Origin: Meconema thalassinum
Taxonomy: Eukaryota > Arthropoda > Insecta > Orthoptera > Tettigoniidae
Assembly: GCA_946902985.2 (NCBI GenBank)
Contig: OX336393.1
Location: 129,236,533-129,300,532 of the forward strand
Length of the DNA: 64,000 nt
Reading direction: 5' to 3'
Shown here: one piece after another, positions 1-9,466 of the stretch
Layout of the letters: every line of letters starts with the position of its first letter
How positions within the stretch are numbered: the first letter of the stretch is position 1
Notes under the pieces: generated by a model
The model's database searches: none
Told to the model about the DNA's origin: nothing
Seen by the model: the letters and a program-made list of their open reading frames with translations, nothing else
Program-made: the position numbers and the translations under genes

Positions 1-510
1 GCTGAAGTACCCGTGCTTCGCTACGCGTCATAAATATATTAAAATGTGAAAGTGACAGTTAAAACAGGGGATAGGCGACGTGCTGTGCAGAGGGAGATTA
101 AGGATAGATCATTTTGTCCAACTACACCGTTCGGCGTTGACTGTGTTTTATAGCACAAAATTAGGTTTTACTCGCTAACCGTTGGAGATAGCTTTCGGAT
201 AGAAAATGTAATTTTAAACCTCGTATATGCCATCAAAAGTGTGCCATTTCTTAGCGTTCACTTTTTAGTTGAAATGGAAATATGAAAGTTTGAAACCAAA
301 GGGTGTAGTGACATCACTAAAATGGTCCCAATCTTTAAATAGTGCAAAGTATTGAAATCAAAAGTAGCCTACATGTTTACCAGGTAAATCAGCTACTTCC
401 ATGTAAAATTCATGTAAGTTGGACCAGTGGTTCTTGCGTGATTGAGTAATACACAGACACACACCATCTAATTTTTAGCCTCGCTTCGCTCGCGTCATAG
501 TCGTGTCATA
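1..510. other. Unrecognised AT-rich sequence before the satellite field
   Basis: No coding frame of note and no recognised repeat unit is visible. GC-richer words such as GTGCTTCGCTACGCGTC near base 16 and CGCTTCGCTCGCGTC near base 484 resemble each other and may be the ends of one decayed transposon. That is inference only. Confidence 0.4.
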
Positions 511-1581
511 TTGTTATTCAATGACATGCAGGTTTAACCCCATTAACACCCCTTTAGAACCTGAATATCCAAAAATCCCTCCTTAGTAGAATGTTTCGAC
601 ACACAACAAACGTATCCCCTTCTTCTAACTTTAATAGTTTTGATTGTTCGATGAGAGTGAACATCCAAAAATCCTTCCTTAGTGGACGTTTTTCTTCCAG
701 AATTTCATCCCTCCCCATAGGCCCATTAAATTGGATTTATGAAAAAAACGGTCGAACACCTACTTACTTTAATTATTTAATCATTTATTTATTTTTAAGC
801 TGATTGAAACTCGGAGAAAATCAAGCTCATCGCCTATGTCGTTTAAGAGATACACGCTCCGTTAGGAATCTTTCAACCCCCACTTTTCATCCCTTTCACC
901 TCATAGTATACACCACATTGAAAAACCATTAGACATGTGTCAACTTATTTTTAATGATTAGTATATACCGTATGCCAAGTATCACATCCCCAAATGAAAC
1001 CACTCATGAGATATTGTTATTCAATGAAATGCACGTTTACCCCCCTTAACACCTCTTTAGAACCTGAATATCCAAAACTCTTTCCTTAGTGGACGTTTTC
1101 GACATACAACGAACTTAACCCCAAAATTTCATGTTTCTAACTTCAATAATTTTGGCTGGGCGATGACGAGTGGGTGAGTCAGTCAGGACATTTTCTTTCA
1201 TTTATTTTTGAGAATTTCACCCCTCCCAATGAATCCCTAAAATTGGATTTATGAAGAAAAAAACGGTCGAACACCTATTTACTTACTTGAAGCTGTTTTT
1301 CCCCAGAGTTTGATGAGTAAGTAAGTGAGTCAACAGTTAGGACACTTTCTTTCCTGCTTTTTTCCCCCGAATTTCACTCCTCCCCATGGGCCCCTTAAAT
1401 TGGATTTTTGAAGAAATGGTCGAACACCTATTTACTTATTTTAAGCTGCTTTTTCCGCTGAATTTCAAACTTATCGCCTATGTTGAATAAGAGATACAGT
1501 ACACGCTCCGTTAAGAATCCTTCAACCCCCAATTTTCTCCCCTTTCACCTCATAAAATACACCATATCGATAAACCCTCAG
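511..1581. repeat. Satellite segment, end of a higher-order unit left of the BEL/Pao insertion
   Basis: This carries the recurrent words of the field: a TTATTCAATGAAATGCA block, a TCCTTAGTGGACGTTTTCGAC block, GAGTGAGTGAGTCAG, CCCCTTAAATTGGATTTATG and CGGTCGAACACCTATTTAC. It matches the last kilobase or so of the unit at 9467-13180. It ends at CTCAG, where the retrotransposon has inserted. No gene is present. Confidence 0.85.
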
Positions 1582-2747
1582 TGGTTATGTGGAGAACAGC
1601 CCAGATTCATCAACATAAACGGGAGGACAGCATCAGGCTTAAAGCCTGGACAAAATAACTTCCTTAAGAGAAGATTAGACTGAAAGTATTGGGCTAAGGA
1701 AATGCGGCCTGGTTCTTTCAATACTAGACTGAACATTGAGAGTAAATACAATACTTTTATTTTTAGGGTGAAACTTGCAAACACATTAATAAAGCCTTAA
1801 TTAAAAAATTAGTTATGCTGGCCCGCCTGGGGCAGTTTCAAATGTTCATTAATTTTATTTAGGTTGGCACAGCCATGTGCTATTATTCAAAAGTTCATTC
1901 TGCTTGATGCACACACAAATTTAATATTCTTGCACTTGCTAGCAAACACTTAAAACGAAGATGATTAAGATAATAATAAAAAAGGCACAAACTTATCTTT
2001 AGTGGCGATGACTAGAAGCATGCTGACGGAGACTGCCGTGGCCAACACTAGATTTTTTGGTAGTAGAATTTGAAATGTCCAGCATCAGGAAAATAACTTC
2101 GCCAGGGCGACCAGCGCTGTACATTGGCTAACATCGTTAGGTTTTGATGCTATTTCTTGAATGCCAAATAACATGGCATTTAGAACTGCGATTTGATGCA
2201 GCTTCTTGCGGTTTGGAGTAAAAACGTAGAATGCACTTTCTCAGTGCTGAAGCTCTCTGCTGTTGCGTTTCCTGGTAGTTTCACTCATAAATGCAGATTA
2301 GGCCTGAAGTTTAGAAGGCCCCGGAGAAGGGCGGAAGGCACGAATGCCTCTCGCTAGTTGAAGAAGACCGTAGAAGGTTTGAAGAAGGAATGCTGATGGA
2401 GAGCAAAATGCCGCCACTTAAATAATAACATCATGGAAACGTCTGGAAGCCAAGCTGGCGGGCGATGATTGGCCAGGGCAAGCTGTGACGTCAGTCATAC
2501 AGGAAGGCAGCAAGCATGTCGACACCCTTTTCAGTATGCGAGCGTAAGCTGGAGGCGCATGACCTATTAACACGCTGAGGTAAGAGTCTTAGATATATAT
2601 AGAGAGAGATTAAACACTAGTAATAAACATTATAATGTTAACAGAAATGAATAAGTACATATGTTTTCGTTCGGTGGTCTCAAAAGCATTTAACTGACAA
2701 ATGCGGCACAAAAGAAAAACGCACTATAAACATCACGAAAGTGATCA
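1582..2747 (-). repeat. 3' LTR of the BEL/Pao element
   Basis: This is the direct repeat of 8301-9466, starting TGGTTATGTG and ending AAAGTGATCA on the plus strand. Because the polyprotein is on the minus strand, this is the downstream LTR. The differences seen from the other LTR are single substitutions near 1904, 1998, 2518 and 2737. Confidence 0.93.
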
Positions 2748-2821
2748 TGCTCCGAGACCCCCGAAAGAAAACAATCAAAGAATCAGTTACAAAAACGTGA
2801 ACAACAATAAAGAAGATGACA

Positions 2822-5800
2822 CTAAGCCTCAACAGGCAAGATAGCAACCATAGAAATTGGTCTAGTATAGACACCCTTACTAGTGAGAACATCTACAACT
2901 CTCACATGATTATCCCGACCCAGATGGCAGTGAGTTACCCTACCAATATTCCATACGAGAGGGGGACTTGGATCTCGCAAAAGAACCATATCTCCCACTC
3001 GCACATCAGGCTGGGAAAGCCGCCACTTCTCTCTTCTGTTAAGTGAGCCGAGATACTCCAGCTTCCAACGGCGCCAAAAGGAGTTTCGCAAAGAGTCTAA
3101 CTTCCTCCAGAAAATAGGCAACCCGAGATCACAGCGTCGACTCAGCAAAGGAGGCGTAGAAGCTAAAGAACATCCTATTAAAAAATGACCAGGTGTTAAG
3201 GGAAGAAGATCCTTAGGATCATTAGACAAAGGCGTGAGCGGCCTAGAATTTACAATACCCTCAACATGAATAATTAAAGAATTGAATTCCTCATAGGAAA
3301 GGATGGCTGAACCAAGGGTTTTCTTCAGCTGTCTCTTCGTGAGCTTTATGCAAGATTCCCAACGACCACCATGATGGGGGGCGTATGGGGGAGTGAAATG
3401 CCATTTGAATCCCTTAGCATGCGAAAAATTAGAAAACTGTTCCTTAGCAGAAGGGGAGGTAAGCGCAGTTTTCCAAAGATCAAAAGTACTAACAAAAATT
3501 TTTGCGTTATCTGAAAAAACCTCGGAGGGAACACCCCTTCTAGCGGCAAATCTAGAAAAGGCTGCTATAAAATAAGGAGTAGAAGCACTTGTAACCAACT
3601 CAAGGTGAATGGCTCCTGTCACCATGCACACAAATAAAGAAATATAAAGTTTACCTAACAACTTTCGCTTAGATAAAGGGGAATTAACTTGATAGACATA
3701 AGGACCGGCATAATCGATACCCGTTAGGGCGAAAGGCTTACTAGGTTCGGAACGAAAATATGGCAAGTTTCCCATAATTTGCGTGATTGGCGGGGGCTTA
3801 GATTTGAAACAAGGTATACATTTCCGAATAACAGAAGAAACTTCATGAACACCGTTAATGAGCCAATATTTCTCGCGAATTAAACAAAGCAAAGTGCGGG
3901 TGCCAGCGTGCAAATTCTGATAATGAAATTTCTTTACGATAAGAGTAGTAATAGGATGTCTAGAAGGGAGAATAATGGGATGTTTTTTCTCATCTGAGTA
4001 ACTAGAATATTCTAGCCTACCCCCCACTCTTATTAATCCATCTTGGTCCAAAAAAGGGGTGAGAGGTAACAGCCTACTAGACTTTGGTAAAGTTTTTTTG
4101 CTTAAAAGCGTCTGATACTCAAGAAAGAATACTTCTTGTTGCATGAGAAACAAGATTCTACGAGTAGCAAATTCCAATTCCATTTTAGTGAGAAAGGGTT
4201 GCGGTTTCACAGGCTGATCAAGAACAAGAAATTTCCATCGAAATAAATATGCTACCACACGAATTAATTTATTAAATGAAGAGTAACGCTGAAAAAGACT
4301 AGTAGCAATAGAAGTTAGAAAAAGGGAAGCGGTAACAATGCGAGCATCAGGAACATCTTCTGCGAGTGGATTAGATGAACGAGGCCAACAAGAGAAATCC
4401 TGACTGAGCCACGCCGGACCATTCCAGTATAATTTAAGAGAAATTAATTTCTTGGGCAAGCAGCCACGTGAAATTATATCAGCGGGGTTTTCTTTTCCCG
4501 GAACATGATTCCATTGGTCAAAATGAGACAACTCTTGTATTTTAGACACGCGATTAGCCACAAAAGTGGTCCAATGTGAAGAAGGTTTTGAAAGCCAAGC
4601 TAACACGATGGAAGAATCACTCCAAAACCATGTGCTCGAAAATTTCAAATTTAAACTGATTTTTAATTTACTGGCTAATTCCACAGCCATTACAGCAGAA
4701 CATAATTCCAATCTAGGCAAAGATATGGATTTGAGTGGGGCTACCTTTGATTTTGCGCAAATTAAATTGGAAAATCCGGGTAAAGTATTGGAAGAGCGGC
4801 CTACTAAGTAGGCGCAGCAACCGTATGCCTTTTCAGAACTATCTGCAAATACGTGCAAATCGAAATACTGACATGAAAGGTCCGAAATTAAAGTGCGGGG
4901 AATAGAAATTTGAGAAAGATCTAACAAACTCTTGCGGTATTTTAACCACTCATCCAAAAGGGGGGAGGGTACCTTTTCATCCCAACCAACTTTCAATGAC
5001 CAAAGTTTTTGTAAGAAAATTTTTGCAGTAATAACCACCGGAGCAATGTACTGCAAGGGATCAAAAACTTTTGCTATTTCTGATAATAATTGCCTTTTCG
5101 TTTGAGGGTGAAACTCAGATAAGTGTACCTGATAGGAAAAGGTATCTGAAGAAGGAGACCAAAAAACACCCAAGGTTTTAATAGCTGATTCCTCAGTAGG
5201 AAGCGCAACACATTTGTCAACAGGAATTACTTGTGAAAAGTTAGATAAAAATTCGGTTGAGTTCGAGTTCCACTTATGAAGGGTAAACCCACCGCCAGAA
5301 AGAAGAGAGTTTAAATCCTCACAAACAAGAAGTGCGTCAGAGATACTAGGAAAGGAATACAGAAAATCATCTACATAAAATGCAGTTTTCAAAACTTCAG
5401 AAGCTAGAGGATGAAAAAGATGACCATCTTGTTCGGCCAACATGTGAAGAGATCGTATTGCGAGAAAGGCAGACGGCTTAAGACCGTATGTCACTGTTCT
5501 TAAACGAAATATTTTTATAGGTTTTGCATTGTCGTCTCGCCACAAAATTCTTTGCAAATCACGTTGTTCTGAATTTACTAGAATTTGCCTATACATTTGC
5601 TTGATGTCAGCAAGGACAGCAATGGGGAATAGACGAAAGTTAAGTAAAACTGAAGTAAGATCTGTCTGAATAGCGGGTCCAGAATGCAGAGTGTCATTGA
5701 GAGAAACACCATTAGCATCTGGAGATGACCCATTAAAAACCACTCTTATCTGTTCTCGGGTGGAAGAATTTTTCCAAACCGGATGATGATTAAGATATAC

Positions 5801-7981
5801 TATTTCTTTAGGAGGATTACTAATTTCTTCAGATTTTGGAACTACTTCCATGTGATTCGCTGATTCGTATTCTTCCATGAAGGAAGTATACTGAGTTTTT
5901 AAGGGAGCATCTTTTTTAAAGCGATTTTCAATTGCGAATAAAGCTTTGAGAGCTCTGGAATGTGATTCTGTAATAACAGGGGGGTTAAAAATGCGAGGAA
6001 GAGTAACCACGAATCTGCCTTCAGTAGTGCGAACAGTGGTTTCTACGTAGTGTGTTTCACAGATCTCATTATTGCGAGAATGAGGTGAGGTGACTTGAAT
6101 ATCCTCAATGTCCCAGAACTTAATTAATTCTTGATTTAAATCAGCACCAACAAAATAACAATGAGATTTTTGTTGAACGGGGTTGCGGTATATTTGCCCA
6201 GTGGCAATCCAACCAAAATCAGTTCTACGAAAGAAAACATCACGGGCAACTTTAACCTTTTCCGGATGTAAACATTGCCAAAAAATGCTGGCACTTAAAA
6301 GAATTTCTACAGATGAAGCTCTGTTGAAATTCGGATCTGCAAGTTGCAAATGATGCGGAATATTCCAACCCTGGACTTGAAAGGAAGTAATGGGGGTGTC
6401 ATTACCTATGGAATTTATAATTAAAAAATCTAAATTTAAATGAATGCCAAGATTATTGGAATCTTTTACATCCACTTTAGCATAACTCAGAGATTGCGAT
6501 TTGGAACCATTAATTCCTGTAACTTCTATAGAAGTAGGGCATATTTGTAGACCTAACTTGCGAACTAGCGATTCACTGATAAAATTGTTAGTTGCAGCAT
6601 TATCTAACAATCCCCTTACAGAAACCCATTTTCCGTGAACATTCTTCACTAGAATTTGGACAGTGGACAATAAAACTTGAGTTTTACTGAACGAAACAGA
6701 GCTTTGAGTAAAAGACTGAGCGTTATTCGGCAAAGTCTCAGAATGAGATTTAGCGGATGAACTATTGGTTGCTGATGACCGCGATCTTTCATACCTATGC
6801 AGGAGAGTATGATGCTTTGCTTTACAGTGAAAACATAACCGTTCAGAATGACAATTGCTTATCATATGTGTCCCTGATAAACAATTGAAGCAGTGCTTGT
6901 GGGTGGTAATTAATTTGCGTCTTTTATCCACAGATAAAGATTTGAATTGAGCGCATTGGTACAAGTTATGTGGTTGTTGACACAAAACACAAGCTTGTAC
7001 TTGATTGGAAGACCGAATATTGGTAGAAAAGGCATGTGACCTTAGTACTCTCTGAGTGGGGCTGATGACCTTACTATTAGAAGGAGGTTTGAAGGTGGAG
7101 CTACTCTTTTGACTGGCTACAGCAGAGAGAATTTGGCATTTCGCCTTTAAGAATTTAATAATAGCTTCATAGGTACACAATGAATGTTGCGACAGATCTG
7201 CTTCCCAATCTTTTAAAGTTTTAGTGTCTAATTTAACAGAAATAAGATGAATCAAAAATAGATCCCAATGGTCAACTGGTTGGTCCAAATTTGCAAGCGC
7301 ACGAATATGAAGTTCTGCAGCATCGATCAGATTACGAAGCGAGGCAAGATTATCAGCTTGAACAATAGGTAAATTGAATAAACCCTGTATGTGACGTTGA
7401 GTTTTTAAACGAGTGTTCCCAAACCGATCTCTGAGAAGTGCCAAAGCTACTTCATAATTTTCATTTGTCAACGTAAGCTCTTGGATGAGTTTAAGTGCGT
7501 TGCCTTGCAAGGACAAACGCAAATAATGAAACTTCTGTATTGAAGGAAGAGAATCGTTTTCGTGAATCAATGAATTGAATAATTCAAAAAAAGGTTCCCA
7601 TTTAGCTTCATCTCCGGTAAATTTAGGTAATTCTATTTTCGGTAATATAACACGGGAAGGAAAAGAAGAAGATTCTGAAGGAATTTTCTCCTGCTTTTCC
7701 TGCAATGTTAAACTTCTTAAAAGCTGCTTCGCGTCTGCGAACCCCTTATAATATAGATTTTCAACCTCACAACGGTCACTTTGCTGGTCGGGATCCTTGG
7801 TCTCAATATTACTTTGGATCTCATCATATTTCTCAAAGGCCTGTTCATAACCTTTCAGTCTTTGAGAAATTATGTCACTATTACGTTCTTTTTCTGGGAG
7901 CTCATCTAGAAAAGTGCGAAAACGCGTTAACTTGCCTTTGACAGAAGCTCTGGCATTAATGAGTTTCTCGTCAATCGGCAT
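2822..7981 (-). CDS. BEL/Pao Gag-Pol polyprotein
   Basis: One uninterrupted frame encodes Gag, protease, reverse transcriptase, RNase H and integrase. Residues are numbered from the longest open frame, whose first codon (8003-8005) is GTG. The first ATG is codon 9 at 7979-7981, so I place the start there, giving 1719 aa. Gag covers about 1-330. Zinc knuckles follow: CX2CX4HX4C at 372-385 and CX2CX4HX3H at 391-403. The protease motif is LLDNA at 466-470, so the usual D-S/T-G triad reads D-N-A. Reverse transcriptase spans about 740-910, with Asp800 and YVDD at 877-880. RNase H spans about 1050-1180, with candidate acidic residues D1055, E1100, D1130 and D1176. The integrase has a zinc site (H1361/H1366, C1396/C1399) and D1431, D1499, E1550. 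A C-terminal DUF5641-like domain lies at about 1630-1720. The length is normal for the family. Intactness suggests a functional element, but activity is not shown. Confidence 0.95.
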   Translation of the reverse strand: MPIDEKLINARASVKGKLTRFRTFLDELPEKERNSDIISQRLKGYEQAFEKYDEIQSNIETKDPDQQSDRCEVENLYYKGFADAKQLLRSLTLQEKQEKIPSESSSFPSRVILPKIELPKFTGDEAKWEPFFELFNSLIHENDSLPSIQKFHYLRLSLQGNALKLIQELTLTNENYEVALALLRDRFGNTRLKTQRHIQGLFNLPIVQADNLASLRNLIDAAELHIRALANLDQPVDHWDLFLIHLISVKLDTKTLKDWEADLSQHSLCTYEAIIKFLKAKCQILSAVASQKSSSTFKPPSNSKVISPTQRVLRSHAFSTNIRSSNQVQACVLCQQPHNLYQCAQFKSLSVDKRRKLITTHKHCFNCLSGTHMISNCHSERLCFHCKAKHHTLLHRYERSRSSATNSSSAKSHSETLPNNAQSFTQSSVSFSKTQVLLSTVQILVKNVHGKWVSVRGLLDNAATNNFISESLVRKLGLQICPTSIEVTGINGSKSQSLSYAKVDVKDSNNLGIHLNLDFLIINSIGNDTPITSFQVQGWNIPHHLQLADPNFNRASSVEILLSASIFWQCLHPEKVKVARDVFFRRTDFGWIATGQIYRNPVQQKSHCYFVGADLNQELIKFWDIEDIQVTSPHSRNNEICETHYVETTVRTTEGRFVVTLPRIFNPPVITESHSRALKALFAIENRFKKDAPLKTQYTSFMEEYESANHMEVVPKSEEISNPPKEIVYLNHHPVWKNSSTREQIRVVFNGSSPDANGVSLNDTLHSGPAIQTDLTSVLLNFRLFPIAVLADIKQMYRQILVNSEQRDLQRILWRDDNAKPIKIFRLRTVTYGLKPSAFLAIRSLHMLAEQDGHLFHPLASEVLKTAFYVDDFLYSFPSISDALLVCEDLNSLLSGGGFTLHKWNSNSTEFLSNFSQVIPVDKCVALPTEESAIKTLGVFWSPSSDTFSYQVHLSEFHPQTKRQLLSEIAKVFDPLQYIAPVVITAKIFLQKLWSLKVGWDEKVPSPLLDEWLKYRKSLLDLSQISIPRTLISDLSCQYFDLHVFADSSEKAYGCCAYLVGRSSNTLPGFSNLICAKSKVAPLKSISLPRLELCSAVMAVELASKLKISLNLKFSSTWFWSDSSIVLAWLSKPSSHWTTFVANRVSKIQELSHFDQWNHVPGKENPADIISRGCLPKKLISLKLYWNGPAWLSQDFSCWPRSSNPLAEDVPDARIVTASLFLTSIATSLFQRYSSFNKLIRVVAYLFRWKFLVLDQPVKPQPFLTKMELEFATRRILFLMQQEVFFLEYQTLLSKKTLPKSSRLLPLTPFLDQDGLIRVGGRLEYSSYSDEKKHPIILPSRHPITTLIVKKFHYQNLHAGTRTLLCLIREKYWLINGVHEVSSVIRKCIPCFKSKPPPITQIMGNLPYFRSEPSKPFALTGIDYAGPYVYQVNSPLSKRKLLGKLYISLFVCMVTGAIHLELVTSASTPYFIAAFSRFAARRGVPSEVFSDNAKIFVSTFDLWKTALTSPSAKEQFSNFSHAKGFKWHFTPPYAPHHGGRWESCIKLTKRQLKKTLGSAILSYEEFNSLIIHVEGIVNSRPLTPLSNDPKDLLPLTPGHFLIGCSLASTPPLLSRRCDLGLPIFWRKLDSLRNSFWRRWKLEYLGSLNRREKWRLSQPDVRVGDMVLLRDPSPPLVWNIGRVTHCHLGRDNHVRVVDVLTSKGVYTRPISMVAILPVEA

Positions 7982-8279
7982 TATGAAAGTTTGTTGTGTA
8001 CTCACGACTATACTGTGAGCTGGTACACCTTGCTTCGGAAGAAGTTGACAGTCTGCCAGAAAAGAGAGTGCGGCTTCCCCTGCGGTGAAATACGGGCCTG
8101 CTGTTTGTCTCCCTTCTCAGTGCCAACCATATACACTCGAGCTGAAACTTTCGAAGTAGATTAGAAAACACAATTTTTAAAATATTAACACACTCAATGT
8201 TCAGTATGGCATTTAAATTTTGAATTAGTTCCAACATTAAGAAATTTGAAGATTTGGTTAAACAGAATGTTTACAAGCA

Positions 8280-8297
8280 TCCCGGTTATAGGCACCA
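8280..8297 (-). other. Candidate primer-binding site
   Basis: Three bases inside the 5' LTR, the minus strand reads TGGTGCCTATAACCGGGA. It starts with TGG, the complement of a tRNA CCA end, and is 18 nt long as expected for a retroelement primer site. I could not assign the tRNA. Confidence 0.6.
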
Positions 8298-8300
8298 AAA

Positions 8301-9466
8301 TGGTTATGTGGAGAACAGCCCAGATTCATCAACATAAACGGGAGGACAGCATCAGGCTTAAAGCCTGGACAAAATAACTTCCTTAAGAGAAGATTAGACT
8401 GAAAGTATTGGGCTAAGGAAATGCGGCCTGGTTCTTTCAATACTAGACTGAACATTGAGAGTAAATACAATACTTTTATTTTTAGGGTGAAACTTGCAAA
8501 CACATTAATAAAGCCTTAATTAAAAAATTAGTTATGCTGGCCCGCCTGGGGCAGTTTCAAATGTTCATTAATTTTATTTAGGTTGGCACAGCCATGTGCT
8601 ATTATTCAAAAGTTCATTCTGCTTAATGCACACACAAATTTAATATTCTTGCACTTGCTAGCAAACACTTAAAACGAAGATGATTAAGATAATAATAAAA
8701 AAGGCACAAACTTATTTTTAGTGGCGATGACTAGAAGCATGCTGACGGAGACTGCCGTGGCCAACACTAGATTTTTTGGTAGTAGAATTTGAAATGTCCA
8801 GCATCAGGAAAATAACTTCGCCAGGGCGACCAGCGCTGTACATTGGCTAACATCGTTAGGTTTTGATGCTATTTCTTGAATGCCAAATAACATGGCATTT
8901 AGAACTGCGATTTGATGCAGCTTCTTGCGGTTTGGAGTAAAAACGTAGAATGCACTTTCTCAGTGCTGAAGCTCTCTGCTGTTGCGTTTCCTGGTAGTTT
9001 CACTCATAAATGCAGATTAGGCCTGAAGTTTAGAAGGCCCCGGAGAAGGGCGGAAGGCACGAATGCCTCTCGCTAGTTGAAGAAGACCGTAGAAGGTTTG
9101 AAGAAGGAATGCTGATGGAGAGCAAAATGCCGCCACTTAAATAATAACATCATGGAAACGTCTGGAAGCCAAGCTGGCGGGCGATGATTGGCCAGGGCAA
9201 GCTGTGACGTCAGTCATACAGGAAGGCAGCAAGCAAGTCGACACCCTTTTCAGTATGCGAGCGTAAGCTGGAGGCGCATGACCTATTAACACGCTGAGGT
9301 AAGAGTCTTAGATATATATAGAGAGAGATTAAACACTAGTAATAAACATTATAATGTTAACAGAAATGAATAAGTACATATGTTTTCGTTCGGTGGTCTC
9401 AAAAGCATTTAACTGACAAATGCGGCACAAAAGAAAAACGCACTATAAACATCACAAAAGTGATCA
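8301..9466 (-). repeat. 5' LTR of the BEL/Pao element
   Basis: This is the upstream LTR with respect to the minus-strand polyprotein, 1166 bp and nearly identical to 1582-2747. It is followed by CTCAG, the target duplication. The promoter and polyadenylation signals expected in an LTR were not resolved individually. Confidence 0.93.

Larger units (their letters stand above)
1582..9466 (-). mobile_element. Complete BEL/Pao LTR retrotransposon
   Basis: The 7885-bp element lies on the minus strand. It has two 1166-bp direct LTRs, each starting TG and ending CA, and a 5-bp target duplication CTCAG at 1577-1581 and 9467-9471. One open polyprotein frame fills the interior. By eye the LTRs differ at only four positions, so the insertion is recent. 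The empty site is visible in other copies of the host satellite near 13181 and 20774, where the sequence reads straight through CTCAG. The purine-rich strand just inside the 3' LTR, complementary to about 2748-2770, is a weak polypurine-tract candidate. No env-like frame is present. With an intact frame and near-identical LTRs it could be, or recently was, autonomous. Confidence 0.95.

Noticed and set aside
2816..4811. Plus-strand frames opposite the BEL/Pao polyprotein
   Set aside because: They are shadows of the minus-strand coding frame.
1582..9466. Endogenous retrovirus with envelope
   Set aside because: The polyprotein ends just inside the 3' LTR and no additional frame with envelope-like features is present.
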